Shown in pieces: positions 22,355 through 32,951 of a stretch of DNA of 64,000 nt. The stretch covers positions 1,054,001 to 1,118,000 of the forward strand of contig BRON01000009.1 in the NCBI GenBank assembly GCA_024345305.1, in the 5' to 3' direction. The translations under genes were made by a program, and so were the position numbers. Under the pieces are notes generated by a model that worked only from the letters and a program-made list of their open reading frames with translations, had not been told where the DNA came from and did no database searches. Positions within the stretch are counted from its first letter, which is position 1; each line of letters begins with the position of its first letter. This stretch comes from Mrakia gelida. Lineage: Eukaryota; Basidiomycota; Tremellomycetes; Cystofilobasidiales; Mrakiaceae.

Positions 22355-23450
22355 ATGCTCGCTCTCAACCTCCTCTCGTTCATCATTCTTTCGATTGCTG
22401 TCCAGTGCAGCGCGAGAGGTGAGTTTTCTCGTCGTTCGTTCCGTTCCGCTCCCGCTCTTTCCTCCGACCCTCCCGCTTCGACACGTTCTCCCTTTGCCCA
22501 GTCTGACCTCTTCCTCTCTTCTTCTTCTCCGTCTCTTGCAGCCTTCACTCCTCCTACGGCCCTTATCCTCTTCTCTCACCACCTCAACAGGCGACAGGAG
22601 ATCCCGGATTCGGCTGTTCCTGACGCTGTGAGTTTCAGTTCGGCCGTCGCGAACTTCACGTCGAGCTCTCCCCTCTCGTCGGGCCTCGTCCCTGACCCTT
22701 CCTTCCCCTGCTCGTTCGTTTCGCGCCTCCAGTGCAAGTCTCAATGCTCGGATCTCATCTCCTTCACCAACAGCTGTGATCCTCTCGGCGTCACCGAGAA
22801 GGCGAACTGCTTCTGCGAGAGCGACTACCTCGACGCTTACTCGAGGTGGGTTTCTTTTTCTTTCACTCGTTTATCTAGCGTTCGAGCTACAGCTGATCCA
22901 AGTGTCTCCATTCGCGTCCTCAGCTGCCTTCCCTGCATCGAGACGAGCACTCCAAACGCGTTGGGAGGATCCTCCGCTGCGGACTTGATCGAGAGTGCGT
23001 CGCTCCTCCTCTTCCTCTTCCGACTCCTCGTCTTTATCTAAGGCTTCCTTCTTCTCTACACCGCGCTGACATCGAGCTCTTCGCTCTCTGTTCTCCCTCC
23101 CAGGCCTCAAAGCAAGCTGCAGTGACCTCGCCGACCTCCAATCCTTCGTCACCGACGCGTCCCTCACCGCAACCGCCTCCGACTCCTCCTCTCCCTCCGC
23201 CAGCGCCGACGACCTCGTAGCCACCAGCAGCGCCGTCGCATCCGTTTCTAAGGCAGCAACTTCAGTCCTCGCTTCGGCCTCAGCCAAGGTCGCGAGCGCT
23301 ACGGCTGCCGTCGCCTCGAGCACGTCGACGACCCGAGCTGCGACCGGAGCTGGAACGAGGAGGCTTGGAGGAGGAGGAGGGAAGGTCACCTTAGCTTTCT
23401 CTACCTTGGGAGGTTTGGCGATGGTGGGAGCGATGTTCGTGCTAGCTTAG
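22355..23450 (+). CDS. Cys-rich secreted protein with GPI-anchor-like C-terminus
   Basis: MLALNLLSFIILSIAVQCSA is a signal peptide. A short Ser-rich segment with an NRRQ processing-like site follows, then a Cys cluster: SRLQCKSQCSDLISFTNSC, KANCFCESDYLDAYS, SCLPCIETSTP and LKASCSDLADLQSF, about ten Cys in 90 residues. Next comes a long Ala/Ser/Thr-rich stretch, and the protein ends in a hydrophobic tail (TLAFSTLGGLAMVGAMFVLA) with no charged residues after it. That order (signal, domain, Ser/Thr stalk, hydrophobic end) is typical of GPI-anchored wall proteins. Four introns are phase-consistent. The Cys spacing is not a clear CFEM or hydrophobin pattern, so only cell-surface location is inferred. 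Confidence 0.72.
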
Positions 23451-24253
23451 TAGTCGTTCGGCGGGGCAGCAGGGTCGTCTTTTTATTTCTTCGCACGGGG
23501 AACGAGGTCGGGTCTCTTGGTTCAAATCATAGCATGCAGGTTTTCGCACAGTTCTAGACTTCCAGTTTCGGCGAAGCTGCCCCTTGTGAGAGTGAGAGGA
23601 TCGTGTGCATTGGAACGAAGTGAAGAGAGGGAGAAGCTGGGGAGGAGAAGCGAGCGAGGAGCTGAAGGGGAGGAGGGAGGGTCGAGGCTGAACGTTGAAC
23701 GCGTACAGTTTTTCATCTCTCTCGGGGATAAGGTTTCTTTCGAGCTCTCGAAGACTGCATTGGTCGATGTGTCGAAAAACCTAGAGGGAAGAGGAGGGGA
23801 GGTTGAAACTCAAAGCCCAGAGCTACAAGAAGGAGAGGCGAGCTCAACAACGTTCAGACGCGTCCTTCGCCTTCGCTCAAGTCCGAGATAAGCCCTTCTT
23901 CCACCTCAGCAAGCTCCCCAAGACGTAATTTTTTCACCCAAGCACTCTCGCTTCGACTTCCCTCTTCCAGTCTAGCGAGAAAACGAACGGTCGACCGAAA
24001 GAGGAAACGTGCGAACGAAGCAAGAAACAAGCAAACTTCCCCTCGTTTCCCTTCCCCTCCCTCCCTCCGCGGCTCCTCCCAAGCGCCTCTTCCCTTTAGA
24101 ACCATCATCGTTCCTCCTTCGGACTGCCGGGCTTGCAATTCAATCGACCGAATCTTCCAAAGGCTTCTGATCCCAGGAAGGTGGGCCAAACGAAAGACCC
24201 CCTTCTTTCTCCTTCGAACCCCCATCACCCCAAACTCCCATCATCTCCCAGCC
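23451..24253. other. Intergenic region without a supported gene
   Basis: About 800 bases. Open frames here lack spliced continuity and conserved motifs. The last 150 bases, C/T-rich, are the likely promoter and leader of the small secreted protein at 24254. Confidence 0.5.
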
Positions 24254-24535
24254 ATGCGACTCGTCCTCCTCATCTCTGCTCTCCTCTTCGCTCTCTTCTA
24301 CCAACCCGCTTCCGCAACCCCTGGAGCTCTCTCCTACAAAGCCAACCTTCCCAGAGCTCCCAAATTCAACGCATCCCCTATCAATCTCATCCAGGAGCAT
24401 CAATCAACGGCAAAGGAGATTCTCGAGAGGACTACTGGACCAATTCGGTGAGTTTTCTCTCTGTCAATCTTCGCCTCGAGTGATCCACTCGCTGACATCC
24501 TCTCGTCTTTCCTTGGATGCTTCAGACGCACGTAA
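24254..24535 (+). CDS. Small secreted protein, family copy 3
   Basis: Signal peptide MRLVLLISALLFALFYQPAS (cleavage after ATP or SA region), then PGALSYKANLPRAPKF, then EILERTTGPIR. Exon 1 spans 24254-24447 (194 bases, the same length and phase as copies 1 and 2). The intron carries GCTGACATCC, and exon 2 adds RT and TAA at 24533-24535, giving 66 residues. Shared features with copies 1 and 2 are the MRLxLL start, the A-x-PGA junction and the terminal GPTR/GPIR before the intron. The middle is diverged and lacks QQRQTT. It lies about 8.5 kb away and on the opposite strand, so it is an older or moved copy. Confidence 0.7.
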
Positions 24536-25734
24536 AGACTCGGTTCATCTGGTGGCGAGGTGATTGGAGGGAGGGAGGGCGGGAGCGAGCGGGCTGAGCG
24601 AGCTCAGCAGGTGTTGTTTTAGACTAGACTCCATTGGAAGGTTCTCATCACTCTCAGGTAGATTTCTGTTCTCATATCCTTAGTTGTATCCCCTCTATGT
24701 ACTCACGCAATGGAATTTTCTATCGACCTAAAGACGGAGCAACTGAAAGAGGCAGAAAACGAACTCTCGGCTCAATGCGTCGCTTCCCGCTCTCCCCCCC
24801 CCTCCCTGGTTTCTCTAGCTCAGTGCTGCTTCCACCACCTTCTTGAGACCCCTCTCTTATCAACACGAACAGGTTCACGTTCAACAAAGCAAATGGTGCA
24901 AATAGCCACCACGCGAGTCTAATACTTCGGACTCATAGGCTCGAGAAATGTTCCTTTGCAACGCTTCGAGGTTCAACAAAGGATCAAACTCGAGCCTGGG
25001 TCCTGTTCGACCCTGTTCGACCTTCTCTCTTCGGCTGCCGTTTTCCTTTCTGTCCGAGGTCTCAACCACATCCGCTCTTCGTATTCGCAAACCGAGCGTT
25101 CGAAAATTGTTCCGTTGAGAAGGTCCGGCGTCGTTAGAAGGTCGACGGAAGAGCGACGCGCAGGAAAGGCGAGGTCGAGCCCTGCTTGCTCGTCGATCTC
25201 CTTCTCGTTCTTCTCGACGGTTGTTGGTTACTTTTCGTCAACTCGGAGCTCGAGCTCGTCAGAACGCGGGCCGAGAGATGGCTGGCGTGGAGCGAGAGCG
25301 AGAAGGAGGAGATGGAACGTGATCGCGAGATTGGAAGGTTGCTTCGCGAGCTCGAGAGGCTGATCTGCATGAGAGAGCTAGTGCTACGAGAGTCATTCAT
25401 AGGTGAGTGGAAGACTGAGTAGCTAGCTAAGATCCGCAAGGGGGTTCGAACGAGGTCAGCGAAGGAGAATTCGGCGAAGTCAAGCGAGGATCAAAACGAG
25501 ACGAAACGAAGCTCACCTTCCGACTGCGACGACGAGTTCCCTCAGCCTTGACGACGACAACGAGGATTCCGTTCAGCGATGTAAGTGGATTGCGAGGAGG
25601 TGCGAGGGGAGGAGTATGATGATGCGGAGGAAGGGTAGGGATGAGACTGCAATGAAAGAAGGAGAGAACGACGACGCGTCAGTTCGTCGCTCAGTCGCGA
25701 ACGCACAGATGATGAAGATGACACTCACGAGGAC
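24536..25734. other. Spliced 3' region of F-box family 1 copy B and intergenic DNA
   Basis: On the minus strand the right part holds post-stop introns of copy B. One is 25728-25647 (GTGAGT, branch AACTGACGCG, TTGCAG). The second starts at 25516 (GTGAGC, branch CGCTGACC, CTTAG). They leave a 130-base exon at 25646-25517. The left part, 24536-25100, shows no supported gene. The coiled-coil-like plus-strand frame at 25186-25422 lies antisense to this transcript. Confidence 0.5.
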
Positions 25735-27787
25735 CTAAGTCAAAGAGGTGAAAAATCGATCCAGAGTGAAAGCAGGGACGAAGTCGGGTCGTTGTTCGAA
25801 GAGGGGAGGTCTCTGCCAGCGCATGAGCGCGTCAATCCAGAAGGGGACCTCGTACTCGTTCAGGCCGCAAGTGCAGACCTTGTACCCGAGCTTCCTTCGG
25901 TCGAAGATCCACGACGACGTTTCCCAAGAGCTCCGTGTGGAGTCCAACGTTGCTTGAGACCGATCCATCGCGTACACCTTCCACTTGAGCACCTCCAAAC
26001 TCGGCGATGCGACGTCGACCAACTTCCTCCAGTCGTCGTCGAAGGGAGCGACGAGGGATTTGACCGTCGTTCCACCGAGGAATCCAGAGTTGAAGAGGAG
26101 GTCACGAAGATCGTTTCTGTCCGCCTCAGTGAGAGGGTATCTCCAGGGCTCTTCTCCAAGCTTCGAAGAGCCGCGAGGGAGAGAGAGGAACGGTTCCTCC
26201 TCGTCGAGTTCGAGTTGCTCCAGGAAAGCGAACGCTTCGCAAGGGTCCAGCATCGAGTTGAATGGGAGATGGAGGCTCGACGGGAAGGTGAGAGTCCGAA
26301 GGAACTTGAACCCGGCGAAGGAAGCGATGGTTCGAGCGAGCTGAAGAAGGAAAGGAGAACACAGAATAATTCGGGTCAGTTCCCTTCGATTCTCGTCTCG
26401 TCTCCCAAAGCAAACGAAGACGATTGGAGCGAGCTTACTTCCGGCGTGTCAAAGCACCCGCAGATATGCAGTTCCTCGAGGTTTGGGAATGCGAGAGCTA
26501 GGCCTCCGACGGCGAGCGTCGTCAACGATGGTGTTGGTGCCCAACCGTCTTCGCATCGTTCCATCGTGAGACCGACGACGGCCCTCTTGTCCTGCCTCGC
26601 CTCGAAAGTGACGGTAATCGAGGCCATGGGTCCAAGATCATCCCAAGGGACGATAGCGTTGCTCGACATCCCTTCCAGTCCGTCGACGAAGGAGAAAGCG
26701 CGCCAGGGAAGACGAACAAGCTCGGAATCGTCGCTCCATGAGTCGTACTTAAATTCGAGTCGACGGAGGAGGGGATGATCCTCGAGGAAGCGGGAGAGCC
26801 ATTCCGTTTGGGTGAGGAGATGAGGTGAAGAATTGATGGAGGAGGTCGTGATGCTGAAGGAGGCGAGCCCGCGGATGGGAGTCTCGAGAAGGAGGGGAAG
26901 GGGAAAGCCGTCGTCTTGGAGAGAGGAGAGGTGGATGGATCGGACGTGGAGTTGGTGGTTCGAGATGAAAGAGATGATGCTGTTGTAGAACTGATGAGGA
27001 GGGAGGACGCCGTCTCGTCCTTCGAAGGGGACCGATGGGGGATACTTGATTTCGTCGATGGTGAGGGGATGGGACCGCGGACGTTCGAAGGAGAGGTCGT
27101 AGGGGGTTGAAGGGGAGTACCATCGTCCGTACGAGAGGTCTTGAAGGGTGGGATGGCAGAGAATCGCTTGTTCCAGTGGTCGGTTGAGGACGAGCGGCGC
27201 GTCCACAAATGCGTCCCCGTCGATCTTGAGCTTCTTGAGCTTTGGGAGAAGGCTGATCGCGACAGCGATGATGTTGAGGATTTCGTGTCCGTGGTCGGAG
27301 TAGAGGTAGGGACCTTCCCCTACACGAACCTGCACGACTCTACAAGCACAAGAAGGGACATGTCAGCGCTGCCTCGCTGGACCGAACGTGGGGGAAGGAG
27401 GAGTCTCAACGAACCTGACGAGGTGGGCGAGGGATTCAGTTCCAGCTACGCTCAAGAGCGACCCAGCCATTTCAAAAGACAATGTGACTGTCATCTTTCT
27501 GAAGAGGAGTGGTCGAGCGATCTAAGTAGGCAGGGAGGGAAACGAGAGCGGTCAGTCGTCGAGCTCAACATCGTCCCGTCCTCCCCTCCGTTCCCCCCCT
27601 CTCCTCCCCCGTGTCTCTCCCCCCTTCGATATGAGCGACTCACCTCTCTAAACACCCTACTCGTGTGTTGAACGGCCGGCAAGTCCTCTCGAGGAGCCTC
27701 GTTGATGATCTGAGCGAGGAGCTCGAAGGGAAGGCGAGGGATCCGAGTCGGCGTTGAAGGAGGGGAGCTGAGTTGGATGAGAGACAT
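25735..27787 (-). CDS. F-box-like protein, family 1 copy B
   Basis: Start at 27787. Exon 1 has an F-box-like LPFELLAQIINEAPREDLPA and SRVFRE. Exon 2 begins IARPLLFRKM and has lost the LTF spacing of copy A. Exon 3 holds AVAISLLPKLKKLKIDGD, ILCHPTLQDLSYGRW, LRRLEFKYDSW and FPNLEELHICGCFDTPE. Exon 4 starts LARTIASFAGFKFLRTL and ends DFVPAFTLDRF then FTSLT. Intron positions match copy A one for one, and every exon stays open, so the copy looks functional. Identity is moderate, implying an old duplication. The gene is head-to-head with F-box family 2 copy A, about 400 bases apart. Predicted role is SCF substrate recognition; the target is unknown. Confidence 0.75.
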
Positions 27788-28186
27788 CTCGTAGAATTCT
27801 GTAGAGGGTTGGAGAAGGTGACGAGGACAGAGAGTTGAGGAAGAGAAGGGAAGGAAGGGAGGGGAAGGGTCTGTGGAAGTCGGAAGAGAAGGAAGGGTGG
27901 AAGGGACGTCGTGAGCTTGAAGAGCCGGGGGAGGTGAGAGGGCGGTCGTCAAGGGACGACAGTTCTTCTCGTTTTGATTTCTCCTTTTCAGAGAGCGAAA
28001 ATGAATTCTACTGACCAGATCCGAAACCAAAACGCAGGTCTTGGATTCGCTCTCAGAGAGGGAGAGGCCAATCTTCATCGCTCCCTCGCTCGACCTTCGA
28101 GGCCTCCTTCGTCCTGATGCTTTCTCCTCCCAACGCCCAGTGGCGACTCAATCCCTCCACTTCCCTCGCTCGCAAGTTCATCCCAC
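27788..28186. promoter_or_regulatory. Shared divergent promoter of two F-box genes
   Basis: 399 bases between the start codons of F-box family 1 copy B (-) and family 2 copy A (+). Two unrelated F-box families sharing one promoter suggests possible co-expression. No obvious operator repeat is visible. Confidence 0.5.
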
Positions 28187-29238
28187 ATGGAATCTCAGAC
28201 TGTCCTTTCCCCTTCTCATCCTATTTCTACTTTTCCAACCGAGCTGGAGGAGCACATCTTGCGCTTCAGCGATACCTCCACCCTCTTCAACACCTCCCTC
28301 GTCTCGCTCGCCTTCCTCGAGCTCTCCTCCCCGATTCTCTACGAGGACATCGAGATTACTGGGCTTTCGAATCTGGAGCTGCTGTTCTGCTCACGAGTGA
28401 GTCGGATCTCGCCTTCTTTGGATGGGCATTGTGGAGAAGAAGCAGACGAGATGAAGACGAGCTCACCTCCTCCCTCTCCCCCCTCCTCTCCTTTCCTCCT
28501 TCTCGCTAGGACGAGTCCACTCAAACCCAAGTCGCCCCCTTTCTCACGCTCTCCCACATCCGAACCTTCACCGTCGTTGGAACTTCGGACTACGAAGGAA
28601 CCCTCACGCTCTCTCGAGATCGAATGCCTTCCTCCTCCTCCTCCCTCGCCGTCGACCTCCTCACCTTCCGTCCCTTCGCCTTCAAGGAGGACCGCAACAC
28701 TTACGAGCCCGACGAGAAGGCGGTGAAGGACCTCAGCAGATGGAGCCATGTCTTCCCATTCTTCAACCCTAGAAACTTCCCCGTCGTCGGTCTCTCTCCC
28801 TTCCACAACGACCAAACCGGCTTCTACAGCTTCGCTCCCGTCAGCTTCCCTAACCTCAAGTCGATCCTCTTCAAGGACGTCCAAATATATGCCTCGGGAA
28901 CATCAGAGCCTCTCATCGGGTCCTGTCTCTCAGCAGCCCAGCTCGCTTCCGTCGTTTTCGACGCGCGCGAGTACGGGGAGGGAGTGGACACGTACAGCCT
29001 CGGATGGCAGATCGGGATTTTCCTCTACAGCCTGGTGTGTTTTGAGGACTACGATAGGCAGGTGAAGGATGTGGTGGTGAAGGTGTCGTCGGAGGAGATG
29101 AAGAGGGAGATCCTGGACTCGATTCGGGAGGAGGAGGAGTTGATGGAAGAGCTTGAGAGACAGGACGCGCTAGTCAAGTTCAACAGATATGTGAGGTTCG
29201 AGGAGGTTGGGTTTACATCGAAGGAGGAAGAGGAGTGA
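28187..29238 (+). CDS. F-box-like protein, family 2 copy A
   Basis: Two coding exons. Exon 1 is exactly 210 bases (70 codons): after a Ser/Pro leader comes an F-box-like FPTELEEHILRFSDTSTLFN, then LVSLAFLELSSPILYEDIEI. Exon 2 (28510-29238) carries LSHIRTFTVVGTSDYEGTL, FPNLKSILFKDVQIY, SLGWQIGIFLYSL and VVVKVSSEEMKREILDSI, and ends FEEVGFTSKEEEE. Copy B at 47057 has the same exon 1 length and the same motifs. The protein, about 312 residues, is shorter than family 1 and lacks clear LRRs. It may be an SCF adaptor. The stop is followed two bases later by a GTACGT donor; see the downstream exon. Confidence 0.72.
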
Positions 29239-30124
29239 TGGTACGTCCTTCGGTCCATCATCTTTTCTCGAAGGCGAGGTCTAACGGTGCTGACCTCGTC
29301 CTTTTCACGCAACGCTTTCAGGTCTGGGACGAGGCGCCGTTCTCTCTCCCTGCCATTTCAACGCTCTCGAGCTTCTCCTACGCACCTCGGACTGGTCCCT
29401 TGCATACGATTGGATGTATACCTTGCATCTCGACCTCCTCTCCTCGGCTCGAGAGAGCTTCGAGCCTCCTTCGCGATCATTCTCCAGCGACGCGTCCGAA
29501 AACATCGTCTACCTCGCTTCGTCTCTCTCCGCTCTTATCTCCCACTTAGCTCTCAAGCCCAACTCCAGGAGACTCGAGCTGACTCTGAAGAAGTATATCG
29601 GAGCCTCAGGGTGACCGAGAGAATGCTTCGAGACTAACAGCCGTCACGAGAAGGCTCGATTCGACCTTTCCAACCCTCCAAACGCCTTCAGAGCATCTTC
29701 CCATCTTATATAAACATCCCCGAGGACCAGAAACCCTTCCTAGACAGCTGAAAATCTTCACGCATCAAAAGTAAAGGACAGCGACGACCGCGCTGTTTGT
29801 TGTTCAGCCGACTCGCGTTCACGTTCTCGTCCCGTTTCTCCTCTCCCTCTCTCTTCTTCAACTCGAAGAGCAGTAACGAGAGTGAAGCATTAAACGTGAA
29901 GAAAAAGAACTATAGACAAAGCGGTGGGTGGGAACTCGATACGTTAGCTTCCGACCCACCAAAAAGAGAGGCAAAGGAAGAAGAGAGAAGAAGGGAAAAG
30001 AGGGAAGTCGACGCGTTCCCAAATCGGACGCAGGAACGAAAGAAAGCAAGAAAGAAGAGAAGAGAAACCTGAGAAAGGTCTACGAGGTGAGAGTAAGGAG
30101 AGAGAGAGGGAAAGCTAGAGCATA
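29239..30124 (+). other. Downstream exon after F-box family 2 copy A, then intergenic
   Basis: The intron at 29241-29321 (GTACGT, branch GGTGCTGACC, TTTCAG) is followed by an exon starting at 29322. It has an open frame reading FNALELLLRTSDWSLAYDWM then YTLHLDLLSS, ending at 29614. Copy B has a matching exon with protein-like conservation. The remainder, 29615-30124, shows no supported gene and leads into the convergent ArfGAP gene. Confidence 0.55.
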
Positions 30125-32592
30125 TTAACGCTCAGTGGACATCTGGGCGAGGTAATCCGACAGCTGCGAAAGAAGACCGAGAGAGAGACAAAGGTCAGCA
30201 CATCCTCTTCTCTTTCTCCCACCCTCCTCCACCACACCACCACCACTCAACCCATCCACACCCAGACTCTCCCAAGGAAGGAGCCCATTCGAAACGAAAC
30301 ACTCACCTTCATAGCCCCAGCCCTTATACTCTCCCCAACGTTCTGCACGTCCGGATTGCTCAACACCCTTCCAACCACCTCCCTCGCAGCCTTCTCCAAC
30401 CCCTCCAGTCCCTCCCCACCCCCAATCCCATCCTCGTACGCCTGCTGCTGCTGGTCCTCCTCGTCCCGTCCGAAGTACTGGTTCGACGAGATGGCGGAGG
30501 CGCCGGAGAACTGCTGGAGACGGGATTGAGCTTCGGTGGAGGCGGCGGGGTCGTAGGATCCTCGTCCGAAGTATTGGTCAGAGGAGATACCTGTAAATGA
30601 GAACAAGAAGAGGGGAGTTAGATTGGGAGTGTGGGTGGGGTGAGAAGGGAGGGAAGGAGGAGGACGGAGGGAGTTAGGGATGGGAGGAAGGGAGGAAGAC
30701 GGAACGAACCCTTCTGAGCAGAGAACTTGTCTCGAGCGTAGGTTCGCTCGTCGGCTGCTGGTCCTCGGCTACTTCTGGAAGGTCGAAGAAAGAAGAAGAA
30801 GAAGGAAAGGAGTCAGCTCCAGTCGCCGACGAAGCGCAAAGAAGGGAAACGCGAGAGCTCACCCGTTCGAAGGAGCCTTAACCACCGGAGCCGCGAACGT
30901 CTGTCCGAAACCCAACCTCGGCACCACAGGCTTATCCACCGCTTCACCACTCCCCAAAGCTCCTCCTCCATTCCTCGACCCAGCTCCGTTCTTAACCCCA
31001 GCAGCCCGATCAGCAGCGATCTTCTTCGCCTCCTCCTCCTTCCTCTTCTTCTCCTCGTCCTCCTCCTTCTTCCTATCGTAACCCAGCTTGGTGATCCTCT
31101 CCTCCTCCTCTTTAGCCTTCCTCTCGGCTTCCTCGAAGTTGATGGACAAGCCAGCCTTCTTGGCTCCTAGTTTGGACGCTCCGAGCTTGGAGACTTTTTG
31201 GCCTGGACGAGCGGCGGTGAGGGGGACGGAGGTCGAGCTGGAGGAAGGGGAGGTGTTGTTGGTGGAGCGGAGGGAAGCGGAGGAGGTTGTACGAGGAGCG
31301 GCGGTAGGAGTGGGACCTGAGGGTCGGATGGGGGCTGAGGAGGAGGAAGGGTTGGTGCTGGAGGTGGTGGGAGGTTTGGCGATGGGAGCGGCGACGACCT
31401 TGGGTTTGGAGGAGTCAAAGGAGGCGAAGAAGTCGTCTTCTGGTGCTGCTGAGGCGGCTGAGGATGCGGGGGTGACGTTGGTGACTCCTTCGATAAAGAG
31501 GTTGTTGGGGAACCTAGGAAGCAGAAGAAGAAAGGGAAGGGAGGGCGAGAGGTCAGCTTTTGTACGATCGCGAGGGTGTGTGAGCTCGATCAACCGAGCT
31601 AGGCATGTCTCCCTCTCTCTCGCCTTCCCACTTGCTCGCATACCCCAGGCAGCTCGCGCTCGACCTCGCTCGAAGAGAAGAGAAGTACTAACCTCTTAGC
31701 ATCCTCGTCCTTCCTCCTCTCGAGCTCCTCCTTCCAGAGACCTGCGACCCTTGAGGTGTACTTCTGCTTTCCATCCTGGAGGGTGAGGAGATGGGAACCT
31801 CCGTTCTTGGTGAAGAACTCGGTAGCAGCGGCGTTTCCACCGAGCTTCATTCCTCGAAGTTGAAGGACCGTCCAAGAGTCGAGGTTGGTGGACCTGCGAG
31901 GGAGGGGAAGCAAGAGGGAAGGAGCAGGGAGGGAAGGGAGGATTCGGAGGAGGACGAGGAAGGGAGGGACGCGACGAAGGGGAAGGGAGAAGTGTCAGCC
32001 AAGGATTCAAAAGTGTGGGAGCGGGTATATGCATGTGAGGAAGAGGATGAGCACTCTTGAAGACGAGGAGGATGGTTGTAGATAGCTGTCGAGCCGAGGA
32101 GAGGGGAGGAGGGAGGACTGGACGGATGCGCTGGCTCGTGAAGGGAGCGTGCTCCTCCAAGCCTCAATCCGAGTCCATCCTCCAACTCAGCATGAGGGTG
32201 AGGCGGAGAAGACCTCATGGCCGCTCCCTGAAAAGACTAGAATGTATAGAATGAAGAAGGGAGAGGAGGAGGAGGGGTGTTTTGGACTTACCTGACGAAA
32301 GTGATGTGTACTCCCATGTTTCGATGAACGGCCGAGCAGTCAAGGCAGAGGTACACAGCAAACGTAACACTGGACCAGGTAGGGTTCTTGGCTTGACAGT
32401 CAAAGCATGTCTACATACGAAAATGAAGGGAGAGAGTCAGCAACGAGGGAGAGAGGCGAAGGGAAGGAAGGGAGGGGAGGAGGCGTCGAGTTCGCACCCT
32501 CGCTTCGAAGGCGAGCTTACCTTGTTGGCCCTCTGTGATTTTAGGTGAGCGAAGATGGCAGCTGTCTCCTGCTTGGAAAGGGTAACAGACAT
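30125..32592 (-). CDS. GLO3: ArfGAP of the Glo3 / ArfGAP2-3 type
   Basis: Start at 32592: [20 protein letters not shown]. The zinc finger is [20 protein letters not shown] then [19 protein letters not shown] (C-x2-C-x16-C-x2-C with the arginine finger R after GVHI). It continues [20 protein letters not shown]. After a Pro/Ser linker come a charged coiled coil ([20 protein letters not shown]) and two Glo3 motifs, [11 protein letters not shown] and [11 protein letters not shown]. The last exon gives [12 protein letters not shown]. These proteins stimulate GTP hydrolysis on Arf1 in COPI vesicle coats at the Golgi. The duplicated ISSxQYFGR motif is the family hallmark. The intron after FVR is about 400 bases, long for this genome. 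Divergent neighbour Sec17 acts in the same pathway. Confidence 0.92.
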
Positions 32593-32951
32593 GGCTCAAG
32601 AGAACGACGAAGAAAGAAAGGGGGGAGGGGGGAGGGCAAGGAAGACGTTGAAGGTCAGCTCGAAGGCCCAGGTCTCTCGCTCGCCTTGTCTCGCCCATCG
32701 CTGGAGGGAAAAGAAAAACACGGTCCCCTTGCTTTTTTTCGGCTGCAAAAAGAGCAAGGAAGAGAATTCGGACACAGCTTGAAGCTCAGCTCTGTGAAAA
32801 AGTTGAGCAACTCTGAAATAGCAGCAAAAAAGCGGTTGCCAAGCAGCCTCTCCTCTCCTCTCGCCCTCCTCCGTCGCTCTCCTTCCCTCCCTCCTCCTCC
32901 CAAACCACCACCCACCCCCTCACCCAACCCATCTTTCCTCCTCTTCCAGCT
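32593..32951. promoter_or_regulatory. Shared divergent promoter, Glo3-type ArfGAP / Sec17
   Basis: 359 bases between start codons. A long C/T-rich leader precedes Sec17. No repeats stand out. Confidence 0.5.

Noticed and set aside
23854..24228. Minus-strand frame before small secreted protein copy 3
   Set aside because: No conserved motif, and C/T-rich plus-strand leader readily gives Arg/Glu frames on minus.
25186..25422. Plus-strand open frame with coiled-coil-like Glu/Arg heptads
   Set aside because: It lies antisense to the spliced 3' region of F-box copy B; Ser/Arg-rich minus sequence produces Glu/Arg-like frames on the other strand, and no splicing partner exists.
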